This document shows positions 14,474-27,407 of a stretch of DNA of 64,000 nt, piece after piece (position 1 is the stretch's first letter; every line of letters begins with the position of its first letter). Source of the DNA: Adiantum capillus-veneris (lineage: Eukaryota; Streptophyta; Polypodiopsida; Polypodiales; Pteridaceae). The notes under the pieces were generated by a model, which saw nothing but the letters and a program-made list of their open reading frames with translations, was not told the origin of the DNA and did not search any database. The position numbers were made by a program, and so were the translations under genes. Where the stretch lies: the NCBI GenBank assembly GCA_014529385.2, contig CM043944.1, positions 81,584,384 to 81,648,383 on the forward strand, written 5' to 3'.

Positions 14474-15099
14474 TAGTGGGTGCCAAGTTTTGCAGTTAGA
14501 AGTGGAATAATCTTGGTTGAACATAAATGTTCAACTAGGGGGTGGGCAATGATGGTGCAGCCAAAGTTGGTCGACCATATAAGATGGCATGGACAGGTAT
14601 GTGCTTGAGACGGACAAGGCATATGGTGCCAAGTAGTCTGATCCAGTTTCAAAATATAGATGCGTAGTGCGTAATTTACGGATCATGTTGGTCTTTTCAG
14701 ACCGGAAATTTGAGTCACAGATATCGAGATTCAGAGCTTCAAAGTTGTGTCAGGGGCCAAGTGTGTGACACCTTGATTGCTTGGAAGAGCATGCCATCAG
14801 GAGGTTTTTAGAGCTTTATAGGGTTGAGGAAGTAGTATGTGATGTATGGAGCTAACAAGAACTGACTGCTCACCAAACAGAGTTATGAACTGCAAGCTAT
14901 GGCCGGTCAAAGTCTGGGGCACTTTCCCAAGGAATGGTGGCATATGAATTTTAGCATTTTTTGCAGCCTCGGATGGCAAGCATGGGAATCTCAAAATGCG
15001 GCAAGGACCAAGTGACTTGAAGTCGGGAACGAGGAGTTTTGGAAATTATTTATGGCTTGGTCATCAGACCCCTTGGCATCAAACTGTAGTGCACTCAAG
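14474..15099 (+). mobile_element. Fragment of a second gypsy-like family (family B): internal end, polypurine tract, LTR start
   Basis: From 14474 the sequence has TGGGTGCCAAG, then GTTGAACATAAATGTTCAAC (a perfect inverted repeat with A-rich centre), then a polypurine-like AGGGGGTGGGCAATGATGG, followed by TGCAGCCAAAGTTGGTCGACC. The reverse complement of this whole order recurs at 23905-24013, where it forms the 3' internal edge and LTR start of the element at 23255-28139. So 14556 onward is a related LTR on the plus strand. Its far end is lost or lies beyond the CACTA insertion at 15103. Confidence 0.6.
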
Positions 15100-15127
15100 T
15101 TGCACTACAAGAGGTACTTAATAGTAG

Positions 15128-15230
15128 CGACGCTCGTAGTGCGATGCTCAAACATGAAAAACCACGGTGTCACTATGTTACAAGTAACATAGCAACACTC
15201 ATAGAGACACCTATAGTGATGCCGCCAGGG
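15128..15230. promoter_or_regulatory. Left subterminal repeats of the CACTA element
   Basis: Several GTAGCGACGCT / TAGTGCGATGC / ATAGCAACACT-like 9-11-mers in both orientations follow the left end. In En/Spm such arrays are the binding sites of the TNPA-type protein and set transposition competence. The matching right-hand array has the same CGTCGCTATA core. Confidence 0.7.
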
Positions 15231-15463
15231 CTAAAAAAAATAATCGAGAGCGTCCAAAAACTCAGATCTCAGATTTGAGTTTTCGACGCGCGCTCAAGCA
15301 AGCAAGGTAACGCTCTCCCTCTCTCTCTCTCTTTCTTCTCCACACACACACACACAAGGAGAGGAAGGAGAGCCAGGTATTCTCCTTCCCTCTCCTCACT
15401 CTCATGTTCCCTTCCCCTCTTTCTCTCTCCCTCTCTCTCTCTCTCACACACACACACATTGTT

Positions 15464-15509
<46 letters not shown>

Positions 15510-15657
15510 AAGCATAAACAAAAAACACACACACACACATGCATAAACAAAGAATGCACACACACATTGAGAGAGGAAAAGAGAGAGAGAGCATGCATAA
15601 ACCAAAAACGCACACACACATGCATAAACAAAGAATGCACACACAGATTGAGAGAGG

Positions 15658-15735
<78 letters not shown>
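15464..15735. repeat. GA microsatellites with CA-bearing spacer repeats
   Basis: Two GA tracts (15467-15505 and about 15660-15733) enclose two copies of an ATGCATAAAC-AAGAATGCACACACA-like unit. Long frames of Ser-Leu or Arg-Glu dipeptides cross the region in several phases; these are products of the dinucleotide repeat, not genes. Confidence 0.9.
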
Positions 15736-15736
<1 letters not shown>

Positions 15737-15761
15737 TAAGAAGAAGAAGAGAGTCTTAACA

Positions 15762-16360
15762 TCGTAGGAAACTATCCCAAAACACCTTAAAGATCTAGTC
15801 GATAGGAGCTGAACTCAAGACCTGTTATTCATGAGGGAAATGGCATAACCAATCTATCACACTTCGGTGATAGAAAAGTTATACCAGTTTTCTCCTTTTT
15901 TTATTGGCGTGCACACACATCCGAGAAGAAGAGAGTTTAATTTAACTTCGTAGGAAACTAATTAAAGAGACCTAAAGATCTAGACGACGAGGAGTTGAAC
16001 TCAAGACCTGTTATTCAAGAGGAAAATGGCATAACCAATCCACCACACTTGGGTGATAGAAAGGTTATACCATTTTTCTCTTTTTATTGGCACACACACA
16101 CACACATAAGAAGAAGAGAGTTTTAACGTCGTAGGAAACTATCCCAAAAGACGTTAAATATTAGGTTAGATGTAGACTTACATTAAATTAGATTTAGGTT
16201 TATTTAAGTTAAATTATATTAGATTTAGTTTTATTTTTAGTTAGATTTATGTTTGATTAGATTTAGGTTTATTTACGTTATTTACCTGTTATTGAAGAGG
16301 GAATTGGCATAACCAATCTACCACACTTGGGTGATACTAGAAAGGTTATACCATTTTCTT
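15762..16360 (-). repeat. Triplicated tRNA-like (SINE-like) unit
   Basis: Three direct copies of about 190 bp, around 15762-15900, 15945-16090 and 16125-16355 (the last interrupted by a TTAGATTTAGGTT-rich insert). On the minus strand each reads GATTGGTTATGCCA, an A-box-like D-arm, then about 30 bases later GGTCTTGAGTTCAACTCC, a B-box-like T-arm. That spacing is typical of tRNA-derived sequence. The acceptor stem is not convincing, so I call it a tRNA-derived repeat, not a functional tRNA. Confidence 0.5.
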
Positions 16361-16610
16361 CTTTTTATCGTTTAAGATAAGGTTAGGTTTAGATTTTCGT
16401 GTAGGCGCAACTCAGAGAGCCACCGACGCTTGGAAGAAATGGCGAGAAAATTTCCTACGCTCACAGCCTCGACAGTCCATGCGCGCGGACCAGCAATTCC
16501 ACCTGCATGTTCGACTGCTGCTACCATACAATAAGCCGTCATGTTTAGCTAATGTAAGAGCAAATTGAGCCTACACAGAAATTAGTGATGCAAGATGACG
16601 ATTCCAAGGG

Positions 16611-16611
<1 letters not shown>

Positions 16612-16644
<33 letters not shown>
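16612..16644. repeat. CA microsatellite
   Basis: A pure CA tract of about 16 units inside the CACTA element. Confidence 0.95.
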
Positions 16645-16645
<1 letters not shown>

Positions 16646-16981
16646 ATATCCCATCAAATGTAGAGTAAGAATTAAGTGCCTTAAGCATACATCAGCTACA
16701 TTGCAAGAATGGCGTACCTGCATGCTACAAACAAAGATCTACTGTGAAAAGATGTTAAGATGCTGTGAAATGCTACAGCTAGAGAAGAGGCAAAGGGGTT
16801 TTGTCCACTACATGCAGTATCATGTAGATGTGGGTATGTAGATTTCTTGTACCCAAAAATATAGGCATTGAACAATAAAGACGAGATTATAACCCGGTGG
16901 TTCTGATCTCCGTGCACCTCTAGACCGAGGTGTGCGGGGATTGGACATGACTAGAGAATGTGAGGTAGTTTACAGTGTGAA

Positions 16982-16983
<2 letters not shown>

Positions 16984-17049
<66 letters not shown>
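16984..17049. repeat. GA microsatellite
   Basis: About 33 uninterrupted GA units, just upstream of the transposase pseudogene. Confidence 0.95.
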
Positions 17050-17052
<3 letters not shown>

Positions 17053-17149
17053 CCAATAGAAGATTAAATTTGTTATCCAGGTTATAAGATTTTTACCCTC
17101 ATTATGAGTAGTGACGAGGATGTGGGGCCGTCCACCCGAAACACCTATC

Positions 17150-19780
17150 TCTAAACAAGGATCTTGTGTCCTTGTAATCATTGCAAGCATGCCGTGCGAC
17201 GGACAAGACACGTTTCTTTGCAGCACGTTCACAAATTTGGCGAGTTCGATCCATCTATTATAGATCGAGTTGTTGCCAATTATAACTCATCGGATTCTGA
17301 CGCTAGCCAACAGGCAGCAATCTTGCAACCCAATAGACGTGTTCGCAGGCGCTTTGGTCAAGCAGCATATGTGAGGCCACAAGATGTAGCCTCTGACAGC
17401 TCAAGGGATGATCATGCAGATCACATTCCCAACGAGGTAATGTTTGAGCCCAAGATTGATGAAATGATCGAGACGATCATGGATTCAGAAAGGCTTGTCT
17501 ATGATGATATGAAAAGTGAAGCCGATACGCCATTGTATAATGGATCACGTGTGTCTAGATTGAAAGCGCTCCTGGTTCTTCTCAACATGCAGACAACGTT
17601 TGGATGGAGTGACACTAGCGTCACAACGCTTTTCAGGTGATCTATTACAATTAGTTTACTTAATAAAACTCTAAATGTATAATGATCTAATAGATTTTTA
17701 CACAATTGTATCGTATTTTTATGTTGTGTAGATTGCTCAAAGAGCACATACTACCAGTTGATAATGTGATGCCAAATTCCTGAGAGGAAGCAAGAAAGAT
17801 TTTGCAAAACTTGGGGATCGATCCACGCTTGTCCTAATGACTGCATTCTTTTGAGAGGGGAATACATAGACATGGAGAAGTGTCCGAAGCGTGATTCTGA
17901 AAGATATCGAGTAGATCTCCACGGAACAAAAATTTTGCAAAAGGTTTTGCGACATTTTCTTCTGCTTCCTCGCATCAAGCGTTCGATGGATCGATAAAAC
18001 TCCCTAAAGCACCATGGATTTCCACAGGAGCCCAAGAACGCAAAGTAAAAGAGACCATTCGATCTTTGCGGACCCCCACTAGCGTAATGCACTCGCTCCG
18101 AACGTGTTTTACTAAAGAAGGAAAGCTTACCGGTTTGAAGTCACACGACTGGCATAAAATGTGTCAGGTATGTTCATAGTGGGAATTGTGTAACAAATTC
18201 GTGTGTGGACTTTAATATCATTGTTGCATGTGTTTTGCAGTTTATTTTACCGGTTGCCATTGAGGGATGTTTGTCTCTTGACGTCCGTAACACAATCTAC
18301 AAACTTGCGAAGTTAGTGCAATGGATCTCACAAAAGGAGATCAACGTAGACTCCATACCTTTCACCAAAGTAAACGCTGCAGAGGTTGTGTGCATGTTTG
18401 AGAAACATTTTCCTACTACCATGCTAACCATTCAGGTGCATGATAAGGTGGAAATAGCTGGCACAGTACATTCCAGATGGATGTTCTTTTTAAAACGTTT
18501 CATAAAAAAGCTCGAGGGATATGTGCGTCAGAAGGCACGTCCGGAGGGTAGCATGGCAGAGGGTTGGCTGGTATCAGAGTCCCTAGTGTACATTGAAGAG
18601 TGACTAGACAGATTTGATAAAGCTCGGGACACGCTATGGCGAACCATAGATGATGAGCGCATATCTGGAATTGTCATGTGCAATCTCGGTGTTGAGAAGA
18701 AGATGATGAAAGATCTAGAGGCTAAAATCAACCGATTTTGCATGCTTCACAATCCAGTCATGCAGAAGTGGATTTCACAATATGAGGATGCAAAGCAAGA
18801 GAGACAAAGGTCACGAATCGAGTGGAGACGGGGAAGACAACCACCGATGCACTATCCGACGGGTCTAGAGAGCCTACCAACATTCATGATCTTAAGATGG
18901 TTGCACAACCAATTGAAAAGCGCACAACAGTGCGGTGAAGAAGTGACTGAGGAAGAGTGGGAGTACTCTCGGGGTTGCACGACTAAGGTAAGTTTGCAAT
19001 GTACGACTAGTAACTTTCTAGATGTTTGAACGGCCACTCATAATCTTTGTTGGTTGTAGTATAAGTCATACACAGCAGCATGGTGTAAAGGTCGACATTT
19101 TAGGGTGGAACGGATCGACAAAAAGCGTTTTACTCAAGATTGTGGAATCATGGAAAAATTTGAACAGTCTAGTCGACGACGGAACTCACTTACTTTGCAA
19201 CGCTACAAGAGATTTTGAGGATCGATTATAGAGGATTTTTTGTCGACTTGTTCGACGTGTAATGGTTCAAGATAATCATGGAGGGTTGCAACACTACTGT
19301 GCGTAGAGGAGAGTCTGGTTTTCTTGAGGTGGATTCAACTAAGAAATGGATTGACCTAAGGGACACTTTCGTACTACCCGAGCATTGTGAACAAGTAAGT
19401 ATGTAAATAGTTAACATCCCATTTTAGAATTTATGTGCTTGGAAGCTCTCATGTAAGTTATGTGGCTTTGGCAGGTGATATTTCATCCTACAAAGTCTGC
19501 ATCAAATTGGTGGTACGTCATAGAGGTATCCCCTCGTAGTGCACAGACGTATGAAGGCTACCATGTGCCAATCATAGCGCCATCAATGGAGGAGATCCAA
19601 GAAGATGCTCAGTCAGAAGCCGTGGAGGTGGTGCCAGACGAACATCAAGATGCTACTCTCTATGGGGTGAATGCAGAGGATCTACAAAATGAAACAGAGG
19701 ACATCTGTTTAAACGGAGAGCTCTATATAGATATAGGAAGTTATGCTGAGCTTTGCGAGGATGAGAGAGAGATCTCTTAA
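17150..19780 (+). pseudogene. CACTA TNP2-like transposase, five exons, decayed
   Basis: Exons read about 17150-17636, 17732-18167, 18241-18987, 19060-19394 and 19475-19780, each joined by GT-AG introns of 70-95 bp that keep codons in phase (for example Arg split as AG/A at 17636/17732). Domain order is that of plant TNP2: a CPCNHCKH zinc-associated N-terminus (Transpos_assoc), LKALLVLLNMQTTFGWSD, IHACPNDCIL, then GKLTGLKSHDWHKMCQ followed by a DUF4218 block (FILPVAIEG, ARPEGSMAEGW) and a DUF4216-like end (HFRVERIDKK, NWWYVIEVSPR). Lesions: TGA near 17780, a frameshift near 17818, stops in exons 3 and 4, and loss of the whole RNase-H-like DDE core expected between LPRIKRSMD (about 17995) and the DUF4218 lead-in. 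It cannot be an active transposase. The exact first exon start is unclear. Confidence 0.88.
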
Positions 19781-20103
19781 AGCCATAAATATTGTATTTG
19801 AACAATTTTGCTCCGTTTTGTAAATTCAGAGTTATGCACTTGCCTCTTCCATCACTCAAGTTGAATAAAAGAAGAACGCTTTCTGTTGTTGCTAGCCTTT
19901 GAATATTCCAAAGCTACAAGCACCTTCAAGTTCTTGTATGATTGTCCGTTTTGAACAATTTTGCTCCGTTTTGTGAAAACTCTGGCTCTCTAAGTATTTG
20001 CATCATTGCGTCATTGCATCATTGTATTTATATGCGTCATTGCGTCCACTCCAGGTACGTATGCTCTAGGTATGTTCTCATAAGCAAAGACGACGAGCAC
20101 CTC

Positions 20104-20104
<1 letters not shown>

Positions 20105-20154
<50 letters not shown>

Positions 20155-20157
20155 ACT
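20105..20157. repeat. CT microsatellite passing into ATCT repeats
   Basis: About 20 CT units followed by several ATCT units, in the gap between the two CACTA genes. Confidence 0.95.
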
Positions 20158-20221
20158 TGTCCATGTTTTCTACTCCATTCATTCAATATTAAGTTTAAAT
20201 GTTCGTGTGTTTAATGCATGT

Positions 20222-21524
20222 ATGGATGATGAGGAGTTTCGTTCTTCTTTGTCACCCCAACAGAGACAGTGGTACGTGGAGTGTCATCGCTCTGGCGCAC
20301 CAACGCGCGTTCCTACTCCATCCGCATCTCCCTCTGTTTCGGAGTCCTCAGCGCACTCCAAAGCTTTGGTGTCGACGAGACGATCTTCACACTTGTCTAG
20401 GCGCCGGCTCTCTAGTGGTGGCGGTGGTGGTTGTTGTGGGGGTGCTTCCACCGATGCTTCGACACTGCCTCGTATTCGACGAGGCTCTTTACCCTCCCCT
20501 TCTTTGCCCATCCCAACATCAGCCATAGCATCGCCATCGACACTAGGTTTTGCGCGGTTGAATGTTCCCCGCAGCTACACACCGCTAGCTACTCCTCCAG
20601 GAGTTACTCCAGTGGACACTCCTCACTTCGGGGCTCAGACTCCAGTGGAGACACTGGAGTCCGTACCCCCGTTGACACGCCGCTAGAGATCCCTGTCAAG
20701 ACACCCAGGTTCATGCGTCAATGGTGAGAGGGCTTGCCTTACTCCGTCGACTTCAGCGGCGGCATCATCTTGGATGATGAAGGCAAGAAGGTGATTTCGC
20801 GCATGCGCAGTCTTTGCTCTCAGGTGTTTAGACACTACATACTAAACACCTGGAGTGAAGTACCAAATGAATTAAAAGACAGAGTCATCATCATGCTTCA
20901 TGACGAGTTTCCTGTTCCAACACGGGATGACTGCTTCAATGAAGATGTGATGAAGGTTCGAATGCACGAATACTGCAAGCATAAGCATTCCGAAGTGCAA
21001 AAAGCAATCAAGCATGGGTGGAGCAGACCAGATTGGCTGGCCAAAGAAGATTGGAAGCATGCGAAGAAAGAAGCATGCGAGAATCCCGACAAGTGGAAGC
21101 AATAAAAGGAGGCAGCTAAAGTGCGAGTAGAGACAGGGAGGTCGCACCACTTGGGGAGTAGCTGGTGGGCATCATTTGAGACCGATTTTGTAAGTGTTTT
21201 CGCATCTATGTTTGATAGTTTAGGGTTTATGGGATTTGAAATTCTAACATAATGGATTCTTTGTATTTTTTGATAGTGGTCGTTTACAGGACGTGATCCC
21301 ACATCGTACGAGCGTGAGTACGCAGGCAAGAAGGGCTTAAACGCCCTTATAGACATCCTGAGTTATTGTGGCGGCATGGTTAGTATTAGGGTTTATTCTT
21401 TTCTATTTATTGTATTTTTTTATAAACATCGCTATATGTTTATACTTACAAAAAGCTATCTTATTGTTTTTTTTTGCAGAATCTGACAGATACGCCGCTT
21501 CGACGCGATGAGATGTCTGATTAG
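20222..21524 (+). pseudogene. CACTA second gene (Transposase_24 / Ptta-En-Spm-like), decayed
   Basis: The frame starts MDDEEFRSSL at 20222, passes through a Ser/Pro/Thr-rich region with TP-V repeats (to about 20690), shifts frame, then reads a conserved block VISRMRSLCSQVF, VPNELKDRVIIMLHDEF, KHGWSRPDWLAKEDW, NPDKWKQ and GRSHHLGSSWWASFETDF. This order matches the plant Transposase_24 (Ptta/En/Spm) domain, the TNPA-type partner that binds subterminal repeats. GT-AG introns at 21190-21276 and 21379-21479 splice in phase to an end NLTDTPLRRDEMSD and TAG at 21522-21524. Lesions: one frameshift near 20690-20735 and an in-frame TAA at 21103-21105. Its codons lie directly downstream of the TNP2-like gene, as in other CACTA elements. 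Confidence 0.82.
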
Positions 21525-21774
21525 ACGACGTCAGTTTAGCCATAGCTAGTCTTTTTGTCATAGATTATGTATCATGAGACGACTTTTATACGTCTTTTTG
21601 AAAACCATGTATATTTTTTAAATAATGACAATGGTTTGTAACTATTACATTTGCAAAGATTAACAATCAAGTGATTTTGCCTATGTGTACAATTCTCATT
21701 GATTTACTTTCATCAATTCATGCTTATCATTTTTGTATCTTTATTTTGCCCTGCCACCAAATTTTTTTTCTCTC

Positions 21775-21985
21775 GTGCGTCGCTATGATCGTCGCTATAT
21801 AAGACTCTGTAGCGTCGCTATTGATGGCCCTGCAGCGTCGCATAGTCGTCGCTATAGGCGTCGCTATATAGTGACGTTTATAGCGACGCATATAGCGACG
21901 TCCTTGTATCGACACTCATACCGACGCTCTTAGCGACGCAGGGGGTTATAAAAACTCAGTGTATTTCCGTCGCTATAAGCGTCAC
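21775..21985. promoter_or_regulatory. Right subterminal repeats of the CACTA element
   Basis: At least ten copies of a CGTCGCTATA / TATAGCGACG motif in both orientations. Neighbouring copies are often inverted, so single strands could fold. They mirror the left-hand array and probably bind the second CACTA protein. Confidence 0.75.
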
Positions 21986-22012
21986 AAGAGCACACAACCT
22001 CTTGTAGTGTTG

Positions 22013-23254
<1,242 letters not shown>

Positions 23255-23922
23255 TGCTCTATGCTTTGACTGTCTGATGACCTTGGACTACACGTACCAA
23301 AATGGCAAAAAAGCGTGAGACCCACCCGACTGGCAATTGCTGCCAACTTCAAGCTTCTATATCTTGCAGATTTGGACTCTGTTTGATGCAGTGTAACTTC
23401 TTGCTACCTCCATACATCGCATAGAATGAATACAAACCCTAGAAAAGCTCCAAAAACCTCAGATGGAACATTGATTGAGGTGACCAAATTGGCACCCAAT
23501 TCACTTTATCTCTGGCAATATCTTGACATCCGAGACTCCAAATGACGATTTGAAAAGACCAGCATGCTCCACATGATGAGCACTTCACATCCATCTGTTG
23601 AAACCACCTCTGATCACCTGGCATCACCTACCCTATCAATCTCAGATCTGCAAACACCTTCAGCTTTAAACTACTATATCTTTCACACCACGGCTCCATT
23701 TGACAAGCGGTCTGGACCTACTCGACATCATGGACCCCTTTACTTGCCACCCAAATTGGCCTTTTTTAGAATCCTTTTACTCTAAAAAACCACATAAATC
23801 CTACATCACCACTAGCACTTGTCAGCCCACGCCTTCCATACTTGCTTTAGCATCTTGCCATCCACCTATAGCATACATTCATTTCTTGTGTCCTCTGCTA
23901 GGGTCGACACATTTTGGCTACA
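23255..23922 (-). repeat. 3' LTR of the family-B element
   Basis: About 668 bp; it aligns with 27408-28139 along its whole length with many substitutions and several indels, so the insertion is old. The minus-strand start TGTAGCCAAAATGTGTCGACCC matches TGTAGCCAATGTGTGTCGACCC in the other copy. Confidence 0.75.
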
Positions 23923-24730
23923 CCGTCATTGCCCAACCCCCTTGTTAAACGTTCATGTTCAACCAAAAAATTGATTTAATCTTCCACCAACTACAAAAAC
24001 TTGCAAACACTATTAGAAAACCAAAAAAACCCCTACCATATGCATAAGGCCTTAATCTTGCCTGCTGCTACCTCAAGTGGGTTGCCCCACCCCCCTACAT
24101 CACATAGTCTCCACTGGATCAAATGGCCAGCAGCTTGCTGTACCGCACAAATAACCAGCAATACCTCTTGGATCAAAGAGGACAATCTGGTCCTCACCCT
24201 TCACTTTCAATAGCTTACCATGTTGTCTCTCCCAACCATCAACCTGCTTTCTCTAACTACCTGTACCCACAACCTCATCATGTGAATCAACACACAAAAC
24301 AACTGAGTTTGACCCTCCCACCCAACCATACAAAGTGAGGCTCTCCATACAAGAAACCTCCTCCAAATTTCATTGTGGTTGATCCAAGAACTCTTTCACC
24401 TTGGCCTCTTTTGGCTCATATATAGCACAAGTGCTCATTCACCATTAGAATCTCCTCTTTTGGAGAGGCAAACCCTCACATCACCTGTATCATGGTCAAA
24501 GCTCTATCCACAAGCACTTGCACACCTCCACCTCTATCCATGGAAATTTTGGTATCATCAAAGTCCTAATCATCTTCACCTTCAAAGCATAGATGATCAA
24601 CATCCATAGCATCATCAATACAATCCGTAGGCACCTCCAGCTGCTCCTCCCTTTGGTCAGCATCCATCACATCAGAAGCATCAAATTGCTGAACAACCCC
24701 TTTGGCTTCCACTTCATCATCATCGTCATG

Positions 24731-26040
24731 TCAAATTGCTAGGTCAACTTGGCTATCCATAAGTGCAACCTTACCCTTATCTACATAGCTCCAAACCTCA
24801 TGCACCTCAACAACACTTGCAACTGCAACTCCCATCAACATGGTCACCAACATCAAATTGCATGCCCTCTTTGATAGCACATCCTCTTTCATTTGCTTTG
24901 GAACTCCAATTTTCTCTTCTTTCACATTTTTGACCATCATGTTATCAGATACACAATAAGGTCTTACCAGTATTGGATTATCTGACTCGGTCTCCTCACC
25001 ATAGGATGTGGACTCATATGTTCTATCCTCCTCACACTAGCTTCCCAAAGACTGAAGCTTGTATCTTCATCTTCATCACCACTACATGCCGATTCTATAT
25101 CAACATACTCATCCTCTTGCTGCTCCACAAAAGTGTGACCGTCATCTAGGCTTTTCCCACTTTCTTCATTTACTTCCAATCTCTTGGTATCTACAACCTA
25201 ATTGCACTCTGCTACCTTTTCATGCACTTGTTTGAAAAAACAGGCTTTACCTCTTCATGATGCTATTGGATCTTGACATCGTTTATCTCTTTTGCACACG
25301 GGATCTCTTCAAGAAAAGGCTTATCCTCATTGACAAGCTCACTCGCCACTGACATAGGCACTCTACAAAGTGGAAACCTCCAAGGAGCATAATGATTATT
25401 GGCCTTATCTCAACAAAACGTGCACTTTGAGAAACCGACATTGCCTTTTGTTGGACCATAGAATACTCTTCTACCACTGCAAGAGGCATATAATCTGCAA
25501 GTTTTAACAATCCCTACTCCAACTTCCGTTTCACCTTCTGCTCTTCACCTTGGCCAAATAGACCATATTGTCATAGGTATCTACACCGTATTCCACCTTT
25601 TCTCTGATCTTTGGATGCGAGCACTCGAGAAACTTTGACAACTTCAGGTGTACTAATTTTCTTTGACACCAGTAGCAACCTCTAGATGCCTCTGGCAGGC
25701 TTCAAATTGCTAAAAAAAAAACTAAAAAACTCTTTACTTATGTCTTGGCATACCACTTTCAACTTTTCACCAACCTCCTTCGGAGTAATGACCTTTTAAA
25801 ACCACTTCAAAAATTGATCTTAAAGCTCTTGCCAGAACCTCGATCATCACGCTTCAGGTCATCAGACCATATCTTTTCACGTTCGCACATCAACAGTCGT
25901 GCCATTTGCAACTTCTTCACATCCATCAGCATATGCATCAAAAGCATCCATAGCTTGAAATATTCCAACCAATCCGCAGGGTCTTCAACACCTGTAAATA
26001 TGGGGCCAAAGCTTGGTTCCATCATCTTTGCTATCTTCAA
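24731..26040 (-). pseudogene. Gypsy-like gag, heavily decayed
   Basis: The best-preserved N-terminal piece (26040-25807) reads MMEPSFGPIFTGVEDPADWLEYFKLW, the FxG-x-DPxxWLxxFxLW pattern of retrotransposon gag (capsid) domains. Farther along in shifted frames are SLPEASRGCYW and KFLECSHPKIREKVEYGVDTYDNMVYLAKVK, which fit the end of a gag domain. Downstream (25179-24731) only acidic, low-complexity frames remain, such as EQQEDEYVDIESACSGDEDED. No zinc knuckle, protease or later domain is seen before the 3' LTR, so the element is gag-only. Confidence 0.6.
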
Positions 26041-27231
26041 ATCCTGATTTCAACTTCAAATTGAGCATCAATGTGCTCCTCAGTGGGGGCACTAGAAGAT
26101 GGATAGGGGAAAAGGGAAACACACCTGGAACACAAACAATCTACCTCTCTGTAGCCCAAGATAATCATTACAACCCAATCCACCAGAGTTCACCTTCAAA
26201 AATCACACAATTGATAGCATGCCACAACAAATTTTCATGTTTACAACCGTGCCACAGCGCACATTGTTCCCTCTTTCTCTCTCACACACGTACAACAGGG
26301 GGAGGTTCACACATCTCACACACCCAACATCCAATAATTGGAACAGAGAAGAGATAAGAAGGGGGGAAAGGGAATAAATGACAACAAATTTGGCTTTATT
26401 TTGCATCAATTATGGCAACAAAATCATTTACAAACAACCTTGAAACTGAGACTACAACCGGCTTGGCATGACACACGCAAGCACAAAAATTTAGGCAATC
26501 TCTAGCTTCACCATTGTGTGGCTCTCCTCGGGTCCCTTATTGGATTCAAAAGCTTCTCCAAAAGCTCCTCCAAACTCGGCCAAGATCTCCTCGTTGAGCT
26601 TGGCAAAGGACTCCCCACAAGATCTCTACTTGAGCCCCAAAAATAGACCTCCGTCGTGTCCCAAAAGCCCCCCAATCGGCAAAAGAGTTTCCCTTATGGG
26701 CGTGGGAGAGATCCCCTTCTAATTTTGTCAATATCCTATTTTTGGCCTCCAAAATGCATGTGAAGTCCATGCTTGCTACTATTCTTGACAAGTTTTCCCT
26801 ATACTCCAAGTGACTGTAGGTACTCCTCCTAACTGGGGCACCAACGGTGTCGTCGATGCTCCCCCAACTTACCTTCAAAAGAGTGTTTCCCCTAAGAGGG
26901 CAGGAAACACCCCCCGCGGATGTGCCAAGTCATCATTATTGCATGTGCGGCCCACTAATGCCATCCAACACCAATTGCCAGACGAAGCCATCAGTGTGCC
27001 TCCTACCTGTACAAAATCCGCTAGTGCACGTGCCCATGGGGCTGCCAACATCTCATTGCAGTTCCAGGAAGGCCGCTGCATCCAGACACCATAGCTTGGA
27101 GAGCTCAAGGCCTTCTTCCTCTCCTCGTTACTTAATAGGGGGCAACCATTTTGGGTCTTATATAATTTGTCCTCAACTCTAAAATTTGCATGTGCCAGGC
27201 AAAGGAGTCACCACGTGGGTCCACAAGTCAG

Positions 27232-27258
<27 letters not shown>
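27232..27258. repeat. 27-base C homopolymer
   Basis: An uninterrupted run of C. Several other long C/G runs occur in this window (32546-32562, 38362-38386, 56034-56047). Lengths may be approximate in the assembly. Confidence 0.9.
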
Positions 27259-27262
<4 letters not shown>

Positions 27263-27407
27263 CTTCAAAAAGAAATATCATGCCACCTTCTTAAGAACCA
27301 TATTTGTGGGCACATTTGATCTATAGTAGCCCCTGGCTCACATGCCCAATGGCCAAGCCACCAAAATCCACTAAAAACCTCCATCATGGACTTCGATTTC
27401 CCCCACG

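Larger units (their letters stand above)
15100..22012 (+). mobile_element. CACTA (En/Spm) DNA transposon with TTG target duplication
   Basis: The element runs from CACTACAAGAGGT at 15103 to the exact inverted copy ending at 22009, flanked on both sides by the 3-bp duplication TTG (15100-15102 and 22010-22012). Length 6,907 bp. CACTA ends, 3-bp duplication, subterminal repeat arrays at both ends (about 15128-15230 and 21775-21985, unit around CGTCGCTATA) and two plus-strand genes, a TNP2-like transposase and a second Transposase_24-like protein, define an autonomous-type plant CACTA element. Both genes are broken, so it is now immobile unless helped. The first 2 kb is swollen by GA/CA microsatellites and a triplicated tRNA-like repeat. 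Confidence 0.95.

Noticed and set aside
15262-15767. Long open frames of Ser-Leu, Arg-Glu and Val-Cys
   Set aside because: They arise from GA/CT and CA/GT dinucleotide repeats in every phase and both strands. The same applies at 16984, 22409, 33901, 37580-38330, 61144 and 61800.
15762-16360. Functional tRNA genes
   Set aside because: Box-like elements only; no acceptable acceptor stem, and anticodon-arm pairing is poor.
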